This document shows, piece after piece, positions 27,791 through 36,651 of a stretch of 64,000 nucleotides of DNA (positions within the stretch are counted from its first letter, which is position 1; every line of letters begins with the position of its first letter). The notes beneath the pieces were generated by a model, which was not told where the DNA came from, searched no databases, and saw only the letters and a list, made by a program, of their open reading frames with translations. The stretch is from NCBI RefSeq assembly GCF_003797775.2, contig NZ_CP060725.1, positions 1,426,001-1,490,000 of the forward strand, written 5' to 3'. The DNA comes from Sphingopyxis sp. OPL5 (GTDB lineage Bacteria > Pseudomonadota > Alphaproteobacteria > Sphingomonadales > Sphingomonadaceae). The position numbers and the translations under genes were made by a program.

Positions 27791-28610
27791 CCGGATAGCG
27801 CGTCAGCAGGTCATTGCCCGGCAGATGCGCCTCGCCACGAAAATTCACCGCATTGGCAAAGCGTGCGCCGCACGTCGCCAATTGCCGGTCGCACCCCTCG
27901 GTCAGCCGCACCCGCGCCGGCAATGCGGGCAGAACCCCCGGAACCTCGGCCAGCACCAGCACCGCCCCGTCGTCGGCGATCACCGGAGATGCCAGCCCGC
28001 ACGCCGCGCCCTCGATCCACAGCAATTCGCCGAACGCCATCGTCCCCGCCGCGACCGGCGCGTCGAGCGTCACCGCGCGCCCGTCGACCGCGACCACCCG
28101 TCGCATATGCGTCAGGGGCGCCAGGTCGACCCGGCACGCCCGGTCGCCCAACGCCGCGCGGCACGACGGCGACGTCGCCGGGCAGGCCGGCCCGTCGAGC
28201 GACCGCATCACGCCCTGCAATTCCACGGCGAAGGCCGATCCCCGTCGCTCGACCGCGCCCAGTTCGCCGCGCGCCACGACCACCGGCGCCGCGTCGGGCG
28301 TGCTCCAGTCGGCCACCATCAGCGCCAGCTGCGCGCCGTCCCAGCGCCCCGCGTCGAGGTCGGCGGCGGCGATCGCCGCGCTCGACACCGCGCCCTCCAG
28401 GTCCATCGTCTCGACATCGAGGTTGTCGCTCGTCTCGAGCGCCGACGGCTTCATCCCCGGCGCCGCGCGATACAATGTGCCGCCCAGCATCAGGTCGCGG
28501 TCGTGCGAGGTCAGCCCAACGACCACCCCGTCGCGCCGCGCCAGCCGCCAGCACCAGGCGAGCGTCACCAGCTCCTCGCGCAGCCAGTCGGGCGCGGCGG
28601 TCAGCGTCAC
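27783..28610 (-). CDS. GTA gp13-like DUF2163 tail protein
   Basis: 275 residues, intact (LVTLAWCWRLARRDGVVVGLTSHDRDL; C-terminal CDRQLATCGARFANAVNFRGEAHLPGND), the DUF2163/baseplate hub pattern with paired cysteines. It overlaps DUF2460 by 4 bp (ATGA) and gp14 by 8 bp, typical of an operon under translational coupling. It is expected to sit at the tail tip with gp12 and gp15. Confidence 0.88.
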   Translation of the reverse strand: MTLTAAPDWLREELVTLAWCWRLARRDGVVVGLTSHDRDLMLGGTLYRAAPGMKPSALETSDNLDVETMDLEGAVSSAAIAAADLDAGRWDGAQLALMVADWSTPDAAPVVVARGELGAVERRGSAFAVELQGVMRSLDGPACPATSPSCRAALGDRACRVDLAPLTHMRRVVAVDGRAVTLDAPVAAGTMAFGELLWIEGAACGLASPVIADDGAVLVLAEVPGVLPALPARVRLTEGCDRQLATCGARFANAVNFRGEAHLPGNDLLTRYPGG

Positions 28611-30940
28611 GCCGAAATCCCTTGCGGCGCCCGCACCTCGACCAGCGGCACATTCGCCATCTCGCCCGCCAGAAAGGTCGCGCGGCTCACCTCCAGCCGA
28701 TCCTCGGCGAAACGCACCGGCACATCGAAGCGAAACCCCGCGCGCACCGCGATCCCGACGGCAGGCGCGACATCGAGCAGCACCTCGCCATCGCCGGTGA
28801 TGACAAACGCCGCCGTCTCGACCCCGTCGACCGACACCCTGACGCTGCCCGCGACCGGCAGGCGGATCGCCCGCTCCTGCACCGCCTCGCCCGCGCCATA
28901 ACGCTTCACCAACGCAAACTGCCGTCGGCTCCCATCACCGATCCCCAGCCACTGGTCGGACGCCGTCGGCAACCCGCCATCCGCCGCCGACCCATGGTCG
29001 AACGGATCGCGAAACCGGAACGCCCGCGCCGTACCGCGCCGCGCGCGGAAGAAGGCGGCCAGCGCCCGCACGTCACCCTCCGACCGCACCCCCGGCCCCG
29101 CATCGTAGCGCATCCGCGCCTCGGCCCATTCGCTCGCGCGCTGCTCGTGCCCCGACGGCGAACTCACGATCTGGGTCGAAAATTCGGTCACGCTGAGCGC
29201 CTCGCGCCCGATCGCCAGCGGGAAATCCACCGCATCAAATGCCTGCACGTCATCCTCCCCGTCGAACCAGACGAACCCGTCGCGCGCGACCTGCGGCAGC
29301 GCCCAGACGAACGTGCGGGCCACCCCCGCGCGCACGCTCGCCCCGGCCGCCTCGGCGATCGCCGCCCATTGGTCGCGATCCTCCGCCCGCAGCACGAACC
29401 CCGAAAAATAATGCTGTTCGTCAATCGGATAGCCCAGTCGATCGACCATCGCCGCGCGTGCCGGTCCGGTCTCGGCCCCACGCCCGCCGGTCACCCAGTC
29501 ATAGTCCTCCAACTGGAGCACATCGAACGCCGGCGCCGCCCATCCGACCGGCACATTCGCCCGCCGCACCTCGGGCGCCGCGGGATCAAGCACCGTCGGC
29601 AGGAACACCAGCAAATGGCTCGCCAGCCCAGCGCCCCCCGCCTCGTCACGCGCCGCCGCGACCAGCGCCGCAGTCGATGCCGCGAGCAACGCCCCCAATG
29701 CATCGAGCATCGCTCGCTGTCCGCCGTCGAGCGCCGCGCGCAGGTCGGGGATTGCGACACTCGTCCCGCCGAGCGCCGCCGTCGTCGCGGCATCGTAACC
29801 GCAAATCTTGCCGGCCGGATTGACCCACCACCAGGGCTCGCCGACCTGGAACTTCACCGGCAGCTCCGCCGCCACCGCGATCGCCACGAAAGCCCGCGCG
29901 ACCAGCTGCAGATAGCCCATCGCCACCGCATTGGCGGGCGACAGCAAAGTCGACGGCGGCACCCATCCGGTCAGCGCCGGCGCGCCCTCGGCGTCACGCT
30001 GCTTCCAGTCGTTCCAGCAATATTCGTCGAAATATTCATAGGACAGCGACCAGATCACCCCCAGCCCCGCCTCTGCGCATACGCCGGCAAAGCCCGCATG
30101 CTACAGCGCGCACGGCGCGTTGATCGTCCCGCCGGCCAGGCTCGCGTAAAAGCCCCCGCCCGACGCCTCGAGCCGCATATAATGGCTCATCCCGACATAA
30201 TGGACGACATCGCCGCGATAACCGAGCGCGACAATCTGCCGCACCACCCGCGCCGGGGTCAGGTGATAGATATCGTCATAGCCGTTCGTCATCCCCAGCC
30301 CATGTTCGGGCAGCATCGCATCGCCGATCGCCAGCACCGATCCCGACCCCGAACAGGCGATGTCGCTCATCTCGGCCCAGCCCGCGACCGGCGCCATCAG
30401 CACGCCCTCGCTTCCGTCATAGCCGGGCGGCACCAGCGACACGAACATCCGGTCGATGTCGCCCGCCCACACCCGATCGGCCTCGCCGGGCAACAGATAG
30501 CCGCCGTCGAGCGCATCGAAATCGAGGGTGACGAGCGCATTCTCGCCCGTCCCCACGGCATAGTTCCACAGCCTTACATACCAGGCCCGCGCCTCCCCGT
30601 CCGCATCGCGCCCCTCGATCGTCAGCGTCGGGCCGTGCAGCGCGTCGAGCGGCTTGACCCCACCCGACCGCCAGCGAAAGCTCAGCTGGCAATGCCGAAA
30701 ATCGCGGCTGGTCGCATAGGCGAGCAACGGATGATCCCAGCGATCCTCCGCCGCCCAGATCAGCCCCGCCAGGTCCTGCTTTTGATAAAAGACCGTCTCA
30801 GCCCGCAGCGACCGCGCCCCGATCGTCGTGACGCTCGCCATCATCGGCCGCGCAAAATCGACCGTCCAGAACCGCGGATCGAAGCGCTTGATCCACCCCT
30901 TCCTGTGATGCGGCTCGGCCGCGACCAGCGCCCAGCCCAT
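28607..30940 (-). pseudogene. GTA DUF2460 tail protein with glycosidase-like N-terminal region, interrupted by TAG
   Basis: The ATG at 30940 opens about 279 residues, then a TAG at 30101-30103 interrupts the frame. Translation continues in the same frame without another stop to 28607, about 777 codons overall. The context APCAL-stop-HAGFAGVCAEAGLGVIWSLSYEY suggests a former Trp codon (TGG to TAG). The N-terminal part and the WSLSYEYFDEYCWNDWKQ region look like a non-contiguous TIM-barrel hydrolase. The C-terminal part (about residues 550-650 of the full frame) is DUF2460 (VTEFSTQIVSSPSGHEQRAS; RARRGTARAFRFRDPFDH). Unless the amber codon is suppressed, the tail component is lost. Confidence 0.8.
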
Positions 30941-31511
30941 CAGTCCTGCTCCATCGCGCGCCGCACCGCGCGCGCCAGTTGCCGTCCGGTCTGCGCCAGC
31001 CGCGCCGGCTCGCTGCCGCCCTCGCCGCGCACATTCACCGTGATCGCGATGTTGCGCACCGCCCCGCCCGTCGCCGGCTCGATCCGCCCGCTCGCGGTCG
31101 GCACGAACAGCTCGGGCCCGCGCTCGCCGACGCGGTAGGCGCGTCCGGCGCTCACCGGCCCGCCCGTCGCGCGCCCCGGCGCCCCGAACAGCGCCTGCAC
31201 GATCGACGTCGCCAGCGCCAGCAATCCGCTGCCGCCCCCGCCGCCGCCCGGCTGCCCGCCCCCAGCGCGTTCGAAATCGACGCGCGCGCGATGTCGGCCA
31301 TCACCGACAGCGCCACCCGCTTCAGATCCTCGAACCCCAGCTTGCCGGTCAGGATCGCGCGGCTCAGCGCGCGTTCGATCCCGCGCCCCGCCGCATCGGC
31401 GCCCGCGATCAGCGGCCCCTCCAGCGTCGCGCGCATCGCCGCGACGTCGCGCTGGAAGACGCTCGTGTCGGCACGCACCGTCACCAGCATCTCGTCGATC
31501 TCGTCACCCAT
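30940..31511 (-). pseudogene. GTA gp11-like tail tape measure protein, frameshifted
   Basis: The first part (GDEIDEMLVTVRADTSVFQR; LEGPLIAGADAAGRGIERAL) and the second part (LLALATSIVQALFGAPGRAT; AGRAYRVGERGPELFVPTAS) are in different frames. They would join through a Gly-rich segment if one base were added in the G/C run at about 31229-31265. Together they make a protein of about 190 residues, normal for this short GTA tape-measure type. The start overlaps the tail chaperone gene by 8 bp, and the end overlaps the DUF2460 start. Confidence 0.78.
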
Positions 31512-31707
31512 CGGGAAAAGCCTCCATCATCGCGCCCAGCACATCGCGCCCCACCGGTGTCGCCGCGCCATCCTCGTCGGCCCACGCCGCTAGCACCGCC
31601 GCCGCATCGGCGGGGGTCGCCGCCCAGAACTGTCCGGGCAGCCACCCCGCGACGCGCGCCATCACCCCGGCCAGCCGCACCGCGCCCGGCCCGAACGCGT
31701 CGCTCAT
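31504..31707 (-). CDS. GTA tail assembly chaperone
   Basis: 67 residues (FGPGAVRLAGVMARVAGWLPGQFWAATPAD), the size and Trp/Phe pattern of the phage tail assembly chaperone found between gp10 and gp11 in alphaproteobacterial GTAs. It overlaps both neighbours by 4-8 bp. Intact. Confidence 0.8.
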   Translation of the reverse strand: MSDAFGPGAVRLAGVMARVAGWLPGQFWAATPADAAAVLAAWADEDGAATPVGRDVLGAMMEAFPDG

Positions 31708-32021
31708 CGTCCCTGCAATATCTGGCCGAGCAGCACGCGCAGCGCCGGCGTCACCGCGACCAGCCCCTGCGCCACCACCGCCTCACCCACCGCCGCGCGA
31801 GTCAGCGCTTCGGGCCGCCCCTCGACGCAATGCCAGAACAGCGCCGCCAGTTCGCCCAGCCCCAGCCGGCCGTCGGCCGCGCGCTCGACCAGGGCGAACA
31901 GCGGCCCCAGCTCGTCCTCCGCCGCGACCAATGCTGCAAAGCTCGGCCGCAGCACGAACGCCGCCTCGCCGACCCGCAGCTCGGCCTCGCCGCGCAGCCT
32001 GTTCGCCGCCACCCCGGTCAC
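31704..32021 (-). CDS. GTA gp10-like protein (gene transfer agent family)
   Basis: 105 residues of the GTA gp10 family (VAANRLRGEAELRVGEAAFVLRPSFAALVAAEDELG), equivalent to a lambda gpG-type tail assembly factor. Overlaps the tail tube gene and the tail chaperone gene. Intact. Confidence 0.82.
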   Translation of the reverse strand: MTGVAANRLRGEAELRVGEAAFVLRPSFAALVAAEDELGPLFALVERAADGRLGLGELAALFWHCVEGRPEALTRAAVGEAVVAQGLVAVTPALRVLLGQILQGR

Positions 32022-32425
32022 AGGCTCACCACCGGACCGCTGCTCTCGAGGTTCAGCGTATATTGCCGCTCACCGTTATAATCGCCGGCATAGTCGAGCC
32101 GCGTCACCAGGAACCGCGCCTGCATTCGCTCGCCGCTTTCGAACGCCAGTTCATAGGCGTCGATCGCCCCCGACAAGGCATGGCCGCGCAGCCGCACCTC
32201 GGCATCCGAGCCGGTAAAAATCCCCGCCGCGCTCACCGAAACCGAGCGCACCCCGGCGCCCGACAACAGCTCGCGCCAGCCACCGCTGTCCTTGGTCGTG
32301 ACGTTGACCGCCTCGCCGTTCACCGACATTTGCGTCGTCCGCAAACCCGCGACCGTCTGGTACGCGGGCGGCACGCCGCCGTCGCCGATCTTGAGCAAAA
32401 AGGCGCTCCCATTTTCGATTGCCAT
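32018..32425 (-). CDS. GTA gp9-like major tail tube protein
   Basis: 135 residues of the TP901-1-type major tail protein family (GSAFLLKIGDGGVPPAYQTVAGLRTT; NVTTKDSGGWRELLSGAG). It forms the tail tube through which DNA passes. It overlaps gp10 by 4 bp. Upstream lies a small secreted-protein gene on the other strand instead of the expected neighbour. Intact. Confidence 0.88.
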   Translation of the reverse strand: MAIENGSAFLLKIGDGGVPPAYQTVAGLRTTQMSVNGEAVNVTTKDSGGWRELLSGAGVRSVSVSAAGIFTGSDAEVRLRGHALSGAIDAYELAFESGERMQARFLVTRLDYAGDYNGERQYTLNLESSGPVVSL

Positions 32426-32473
32426 CGTCTAATCTCCTCAACATAAAATCATGCGTAAACGGGGAGTCGCAGG

Positions 32474-32812
32474 ATGCTGATTGCAACGATACTTCTGGCC
32501 ACCATGGCGCCGGCGTCGACCGCCAGCGTCGACACGACGCGCGCCGCCTTCACCAAATGCCTGCGCGACGACATGAAGAAGTCGCTCGAGGCCAAGATGG
32601 GCGACGCCGAATATGAAATGGCGCTGAAATCGACCTGCTCGTCCGAGCGCGACGCCTTCCGCGCCGCGGTGATCGCCTTCGGCCGCGCCGCCGGCGACAG
32701 CGAAAAGAACGCCACCGACGACGCCGACATGCAGATCGAGGATTATCACGCGAACTTCACCGACAAGTTCAAGGATTACAGCTCGACCAACACCCTGCCC
32801 GGCGGCGAATAA
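32474..32812 (+). CDS. small secreted protein inside the GTA cluster
   Basis: 112 residues on the strand opposite to the GTA genes. A signal peptide (MLIATILLATMAPASTASVD) precedes a charged helical domain with two cysteines (FTKCLRDD; KSTCSSERDA) and an acidic C-terminus. GGGGAG lies upstream of the ATG. The family is unknown. Its gene lies between gp9 and the tail terminator and is not a phage structural type. Confidence 0.75.
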   Translation: MLIATILLATMAPASTASVDTTRAAFTKCLRDDMKKSLEAKMGDAEYEMALKSTCSSERDAFRAAVIAFGRAAGDSEKNATDDADMQIEDYHANFTDKFKDYSSTNTLPGGE

Positions 32813-32854
32813 GCGCCGCGGCAAGGCCGCAGCAAAAAGTGCAGCAAAAACTAC

Positions 32855-32932
32855 CGTCGCCCTCGCGAAGGCGGGGGCCGCAATCGGCCTTGCCTAACAT
32901 CTCCAGCGGCCCCCGCCGTCGCGGGGGCGACG
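32855..32932. repeat. 78-bp REP palindrome, copy a (GTCGCCCCCGCGAAGGCGGG type)
   Basis: Arms CGTCGCCCTCGCGAAGGCGG and the complement of it (CCGCCGTCGCGGGGGCGACG) with a 26-nt centre. Related copies are at 39205-39282 (also 78 bp) and 40404-40492. It abuts the 3' end of the DUF3168 gene. Confidence 0.85.
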
Positions 32933-33328
32933 TATCACCTCACCCCACCAAACACCGGCACCGCACGACGATCTCGTGCCGCCACCCCCATCCTTCGCAA
33001 AGCCGAACCGCGTCCGCACCACCCGCGCGCCGACAATATTCCAGCCATCGCCCGTCCCCCGCAGCCCCGGCACCAGCGCCTCGATCCGCCCCGCCGCGTC
33101 ATCGCCCGATGCCGCGCCAACCCCGACCAGCGCCAGCGTCAGCCGCACCTCGCGTCCCGCGACATCCTTGGTCCCCCAATCGCTCCCCTCGGCCGCGCCG
33201 ACGCTGACATAGGGCGCGCTCGCCCGCGCCGGCACCCCGTCGAACACCCCGTGCACCAGCCCCGCCAGCGCCGCGTCGTCCGCCAGCAGCGCCAGCGCCC
33301 GCGCGCGCACCGCCTGTTCGGCGTTCAT
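32894..33328 (-). CDS. GTA gp8-like DUF3168 tail terminator, probably frameshifted at the 3' end
   Basis: Starts at the ATG at 33328, overlapping the connector stop. Residues 1-115 follow DUF3168 (VRARALALLADDAALAGLVHGVFDGVPARA; PYVSVGAAEGSDWGTKDVAG; ALVGVGAASGDDAAGRIEAL). After FGFAKDGGGG the frame runs into a repeat (ending GGGRWRC at 32894). If one base is added at about 32977-32990, the end becomes RHEIVVRCRCLVG with a stop at 32940-32942, which matches the usual C-terminal strand. So a single-base loss is likely. It caps the tail. Confidence 0.78.
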   Translation of the reverse strand: MNAEQAVRARALALLADDAALAGLVHGVFDGVPARASAPYVSVGAAEGSDWGTKDVAGREVRLTLALVGVGAASGDDAAGRIEALVPGLRGTGDGWNIVGARVVRTRFGFAKDGGGGTRSSCGAGVWWGEVIRRPRDGGGRWRC

Positions 33329-33873
33329 CGCCACGCGCCTGCTCCCAGACCCATCGGGCGCCAGGGCTGCCACAGCGCCGCGATGATCGCCGGCACCTCG
33401 CGCGCGCCATCGTCGCGCGCCTCGTGCAGATGCTGGATCATCCGGATCAGCCCCTGGCGGATCGCCTCGGGCACCCCGTTCGCGTCGGCCGCCAGCCCGG
33501 CGCGATAGGTCACGCGCACCCGCGTCGCCTCGCCCGGCGCATCGATCGCCAGCCGCGCGCCGCCATCGCGGTCGATTTCGGCGCGCCAGGCTTCGTCCGC
33601 CAGCACGATCTCCTCCTCGCCGACCAGCCCGGTCACCGCGTCGACTGCGACAACCGGCCGCTTGCACAGCCGCGTCCAGCCACGCTTCACCACCATCTCC
33701 TCGCGCACCGTCCGCACGATCAGCATCTGGCCGGTGAACGCCTCGCAAAGGTCGGCGGCGCTGCGGATCAGACCCGCGACCACCGCGTCGTCCTGTCCGG
33801 CGCCCAGCCGCAGCCACGCCTTCGCCTCGGCGACGCCGACCGGCGCCGCGCCTTTCTCGATCTGCGATATCAT
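33325..33873 (-). CDS. GTA gp6-like head-tail connector
   Basis: 182 residues of the phiE125 gp8/HK97 gp6 connector family (GVAEAKAWLRLGAGQDDAVVAGLIRSAADLCEAFTGQ). It forms the adaptor ring below the portal. It overlaps the tail terminator by 4 bp; the head-closure (gp7-type) gene expected between them is missing. Intact. Confidence 0.85.
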   Translation of the reverse strand: MISQIEKGAAPVGVAEAKAWLRLGAGQDDAVVAGLIRSAADLCEAFTGQMLIVRTVREEMVVKRGWTRLCKRPVVAVDAVTGLVGEEEIVLADEAWRAEIDRDGGARLAIDAPGEATRVRVTYRAGLAADANGVPEAIRQGLIRMIQHLHEARDDGAREVPAIIAALWQPWRPMGLGAGAWR

Positions 33874-34151
33874 CAGCGTTCCTCCACCCGCAGCGTCAGC
33901 GACCGCTGGTCGATCTGCCCGTCGCTCAGCGTCACCCGGTTGGTCACCCGATAGACGCCGCCCGCCTCGCCGCCGTCCAACGTCGCCGCGCAGCGCAGCA
34001 AATCATGGCTCGCCCCCGACACCGCGACGCCGCCGGCAAGCGCGGGTTCGACCGCCCAGCTCGCCGCGACGATCACCTGCCCGTCGACATAGGCATCGCC
34101 CCAATCGAACGCATAATCGACCCGCGCCCCCGGGTCCTTGATCATCAGCAT
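33873..34151 (-). CDS. phage-type small structural protein upstream of the connector
   Basis: 92 residues. The ATG at 34151 has GGGAG 8 nt upstream. The pattern (LMIKDPGARVDYAFDWGDAY; then a beta-sandwich ending VTNRVTLSDGQIDQRSLTLRV) matches a small immunoglobulin-like family often encoded beside siphophage head-tail connectors. It overlaps the connector start by 1 bp. Role not established. Confidence 0.72.
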   Translation of the reverse strand: MLMIKDPGARVDYAFDWGDAYVDGQVIVAASWAVEPALAGGVAVSGASHDLLRCAATLDGGEAGGVYRVTNRVTLSDGQIDQRSLTLRVEER

Positions 34152-34198
34152 CTGTTTTCTCCCGTCCCGAAAAGCGGCGCGCCAGGCCGACCAATGAT

Positions 34199-34343
34199 CC
34201 TCCCTGTCGCGAAGCGATGGGGAGGGGGACCGCCGCGAAGCGGTGGTGGAGGGGCCGCGGCCTTGCACCGCCGCCTGCCGGCGTCGGCCCCTCCGTCAGC
34301 GGCTTCGCCGCTGCCACCTCCCCATGGCTTCGCCACAGGGAGG
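34199..34343. repeat. 145-bp palindromic element, copy 2 (CCTCCCTGTCGCGAAGCGAT arms)
   Basis: Long inverted repeat of the same family as 27234-27376, with matching inner stems GTGGAGGGGCCG/CGGCCCCTCC. It fills the gap between the 55-residue gene and the small structural gene and separates the fibre module from the connector module. Nothing else is seen in this gap. Confidence 0.9.
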
Positions 34344-34353
34344 ATCGGTGAAC

Positions 34354-34521
34354 TCAACCCCGCCGCACCCGCACCACCCGCTCCCCCGCCTGCGACCCCG
34401 CCGTCCGCCCGCGCCCGTCGCCGCGCGCCGCGCCGACCCGCGGCCCCGGAAATTCGCTCGCCAGGTCGCGCGAACCCGCATCGCCGATCGCGCCGGCGCC
34501 CAGCGCCCGCGCCCCGATCAT
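34354..34521 (-). CDS. 55-residue protein coupled to the tail fibre gene
   Basis: Short frame starting inside the fibre stop codon (ATGA overlap at 34518-34521) and rich in Gly, Ala and Arg (GARALGAGAIGDAGSRDLAS; then many Arg). No motif or signal. The 4-bp coupling argues for translation, but composition alone would also allow a chance frame. Confidence 0.5.
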   Translation of the reverse strand: MIGARALGAGAIGDAGSRDLASEFPGPRVGAARGDGRGRTAGSQAGERVVRVRRG

Positions 34522-35885
34522 GCCGCGATCTCGCTCGCCAGCCCGGCGATCAGGAACAGCGCCAGCTGGTCGCCGCGCACCCCGAACCGGTCGTGCCAGA
34601 CGCCCGCGCCATCCTGCCACCGGTCGAAACACAGAAAGGCATAGGGGGTCCGCCCCGGCCGACCCTCGTCGCCGACCGGATCGACCAGCCCCTCGTTGGC
34701 CATGATGTCCCACACCGCCTGCGCCCGCACCCCGAAATGCCGCCGCGCCGCATCGGCGCCCTTCGCCGCGATCGCGTCGGTCCACTGGAAAAAACCCAGC
34801 TCGCCCGATATCCGCCGCGCCGCGCGTATCTCGGCGGCGCTCGCCGCGCCCTGCCAATGCTTCTCGCGCGCATCGGACGTGTTGATCGTCCCCGTCGCCG
34901 CATAGACCGTCGACCAGCGCTGGCTCGCGCCGCCGAGCTGCTGGCTATTGTCGGTGCCGGGCCGGAACCGCCCCGAACTTTCGAGCACGACCGCGCGGTC
35001 GAGCAGGGTGACCCCCGACGCGCTCAGCTTCAGGTCGGTCTGCCCGCCATGCGCGACCGGCATCGTCGCCGCAATCTGCGCGCGCACCCCGGCGCCCGTC
35101 ACCGACCCGTCGGCGCTGCGAAAATTGAGCGCCGCGAAGACCGCGTTCGCCGTCCAGCCTGCGGCTCCCGCCTGCGTATCGGCAATCTCGGCCACCACCG
35201 GCGCGCTGCCGTCGACCGCCGAACTGCCCTTGATCACCAGCCGCTGCCCCGGCGCGTCGTCGCCGACCCCCAGATTGCCCGCGCACACGAACCCGCCACC
35301 GCTGCGCTGATGGACCAGCGTGGTCGCCGGCACATTCACCCAGCCGCTGCCGCGCCGCACCGTGACGCTGTCGGCCGCCTCGACAAAGGTCGCCGCGGCA
35401 TGCCCGGTCGAGATCGGCTGCTTGCCCGCAAGCGCACTATCATGAGCGGCAATCGCCGCCTGCGCCGCCCCGATCGCGGCGCCCTGCGCCGCGATCGTCA
35501 CCCCCGTCGCCGTCAGCGCCGCGCCGTTGGTGGCAACCCCGGCGGTCGCTGCCGCCAGCGCGCCATCGGTCGCCGTCAGCCACCCCGCGCCCACCGTCAG
35601 CGCGACCGTCTTGATCCCCGCCGAAAACACCACCGGCGCCCCGCCGTTCGACGACGCCGCGACAACATCGCGCCGCAACCGCCCCTCGGCATCGAGCCCG
35701 CCGGTCCCGACCTCCCATTCGTCGGCATGGCGCACCCCTGCAATGCTGTAGTGAAAGCTCGCGCCGCCCGGCACGACATCGGCAAACCGCCGATGCCCCG
35801 CCACCGCACCGCCCAGCATGAGCGCACCGCTACCCGTCCCGGTGCTCGTCTCGCGCACCAGGTCGGCAAAAAATATCGTCGGCAT
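34518..35885 (-). CDS. tail fibre protein with C-terminal peptidase S74 chaperone domain
   Basis: 455 residues from the ATG at 35885 (MPTIFFADLVRETSTGTGSG). The N-terminal part would attach to the tail. The middle is repetitive and Ala/Gly/Thr rich (fibre shaft). The C-terminal part from about residue 315 is an intramolecular chaperone (QQLGGASQRWSTVYA; INTSDAREKHW) with Ser337 at the self-cleavage position. S74 domains trimerise fibres and then cut themselves off. The gene sits between capsid and connector, an unusual place for a GTA receptor-binding protein. Intact. Confidence 0.85.
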   Translation of the reverse strand: MPTIFFADLVRETSTGTGSGALMLGGAVAGHRRFADVVPGGASFHYSIAGVRHADEWEVGTGGLDAEGRLRRDVVAASSNGGAPVVFSAGIKTVALTVGAGWLTATDGALAAATAGVATNGAALTATGVTIAAQGAAIGAAQAAIAAHDSALAGKQPISTGHAAATFVEAADSVTVRRGSGWVNVPATTLVHQRSGGGFVCAGNLGVGDDAPGQRLVIKGSSAVDGSAPVVAEIADTQAGAAGWTANAVFAALNFRSADGSVTGAGVRAQIAATMPVAHGGQTDLKLSASGVTLLDRAVVLESSGRFRPGTDNSQQLGGASQRWSTVYAATGTINTSDAREKHWQGAASAAEIRAARRISGELGFFQWTDAIAAKGADAARRHFGVRAQAVWDIMANEGLVDPVGDEGRPGRTPYAFLCFDRWQDGAGVWHDRFGVRGDQLALFLIAGLASEIAA

Positions 35886-35971
35886 GAAAACTCTCCTTAT
35901 GCGCGTCGCGAATCCCGCCGACCACCGACCGGCTTGACAAAGGCGCGCCACCACCGGAGGCACGCATCATC

Positions 35972-36592
35972 ATGAAATCACGCCTCCGACTACTGCTCGC
36001 CCCGCTCGCCCTGCTGTCGTCGCCCGCCTTGGCGCAGATCGACGTCGATGCGCTGCCACCGCCCGATCCGGTCGACGCCGAAATCCGCAACATCGTCGCG
36101 CACGGGCCGCAAGGGATCGATATCGCGCCCGATCGGCGCGCCGATCTTTCGGGCTGCGAGGGCACCACGGCGCTGGGCGTGCTACAAGCGATCCAAAGCT
36201 GCTGGCCCGTGCTCGAAACCTACCGTGCCAACGCGCCGCTGGTCGCCGAGATCGACGCCTGGATACAGCTACCGCCCGCCGGCCAGACGGTCGCAGGCCC
36301 CGAAAGCCGGACTGCAGTCGCGGCTGCCGAACATGTGATCGCGCAGGCGTCGCCGCGCCTCTACCCGGCGCAGGACGTGCCGCTGATGATCGCCCATATG
36401 GCGCTCGCCATGATCGACGGGGCACAGGGCAATCTCGAAAGCACGATTGCGCATTTCACCACCGCCCGCCAGATTCATGCAAGCAGCCGGATCACCGCCG
36501 ACAAATTCACCGGCGGCGGCGATGATATCGACCGGCAGATAGCCGAAGCGAGAGCCGAACAGGCCAGACGCGAAGCATCCGGCAAAAAATAA
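35972..36592 (+). CDS. secreted protein of unknown function inside the GTA cluster
   Basis: 206 residues on the strand opposite to the GTA. Signal peptide (LRLLLAPLALLSSPALAQID), then a largely helical domain with one Cys pair (LSGCEGTTALGVLQAIQSCW). The C-terminus is basic with many Ala/Arg/Glu. Own promoter region in the 86-bp gap divergent from the fibre gene. Not a phage structural protein; it looks like a cargo (moron-like) gene. Confidence 0.78.
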   Translation: MKSRLRLLLAPLALLSSPALAQIDVDALPPPDPVDAEIRNIVAHGPQGIDIAPDRRADLSGCEGTTALGVLQAIQSCWPVLETYRANAPLVAEIDAWIQLPPAGQTVAGPESRTAVAAAEHVIAQASPRLYPAQDVPLMIAHMALAMIDGAQGNLESTIAHFTTARQIHASSRITADKFTGGGDDIDRQIAEARAEQARREASGKK

Positions 36593-36596
36593 GCGT

Positions 36597-36631
36597 CCGG
36601 CCCCTACCGAAAGGGAAAGGACCGGGGCCGG
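36597..36631. terminator. hairpin between convergent secreted-protein and capsid genes
   Basis: 8-bp perfect arms CCGGCCCC/GGGGCCGG lie 4 bp after the secreted-protein stop and 20 bp before the capsid stop. There is no T-run, so its efficiency is uncertain. Confidence 0.5.
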
Positions 36632-36651
36632 GCGCCCCATCGCACGCCAGA

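Noticed and set aside
27863..31138. Very long open frame (about 1091 codons) on the plus strand across the GTA tail genes
   Set aside because: Arg/Pro/Ala-rich with no domain; it is the antisense of the DUF2163 and DUF2460 genes in GC-rich DNA.
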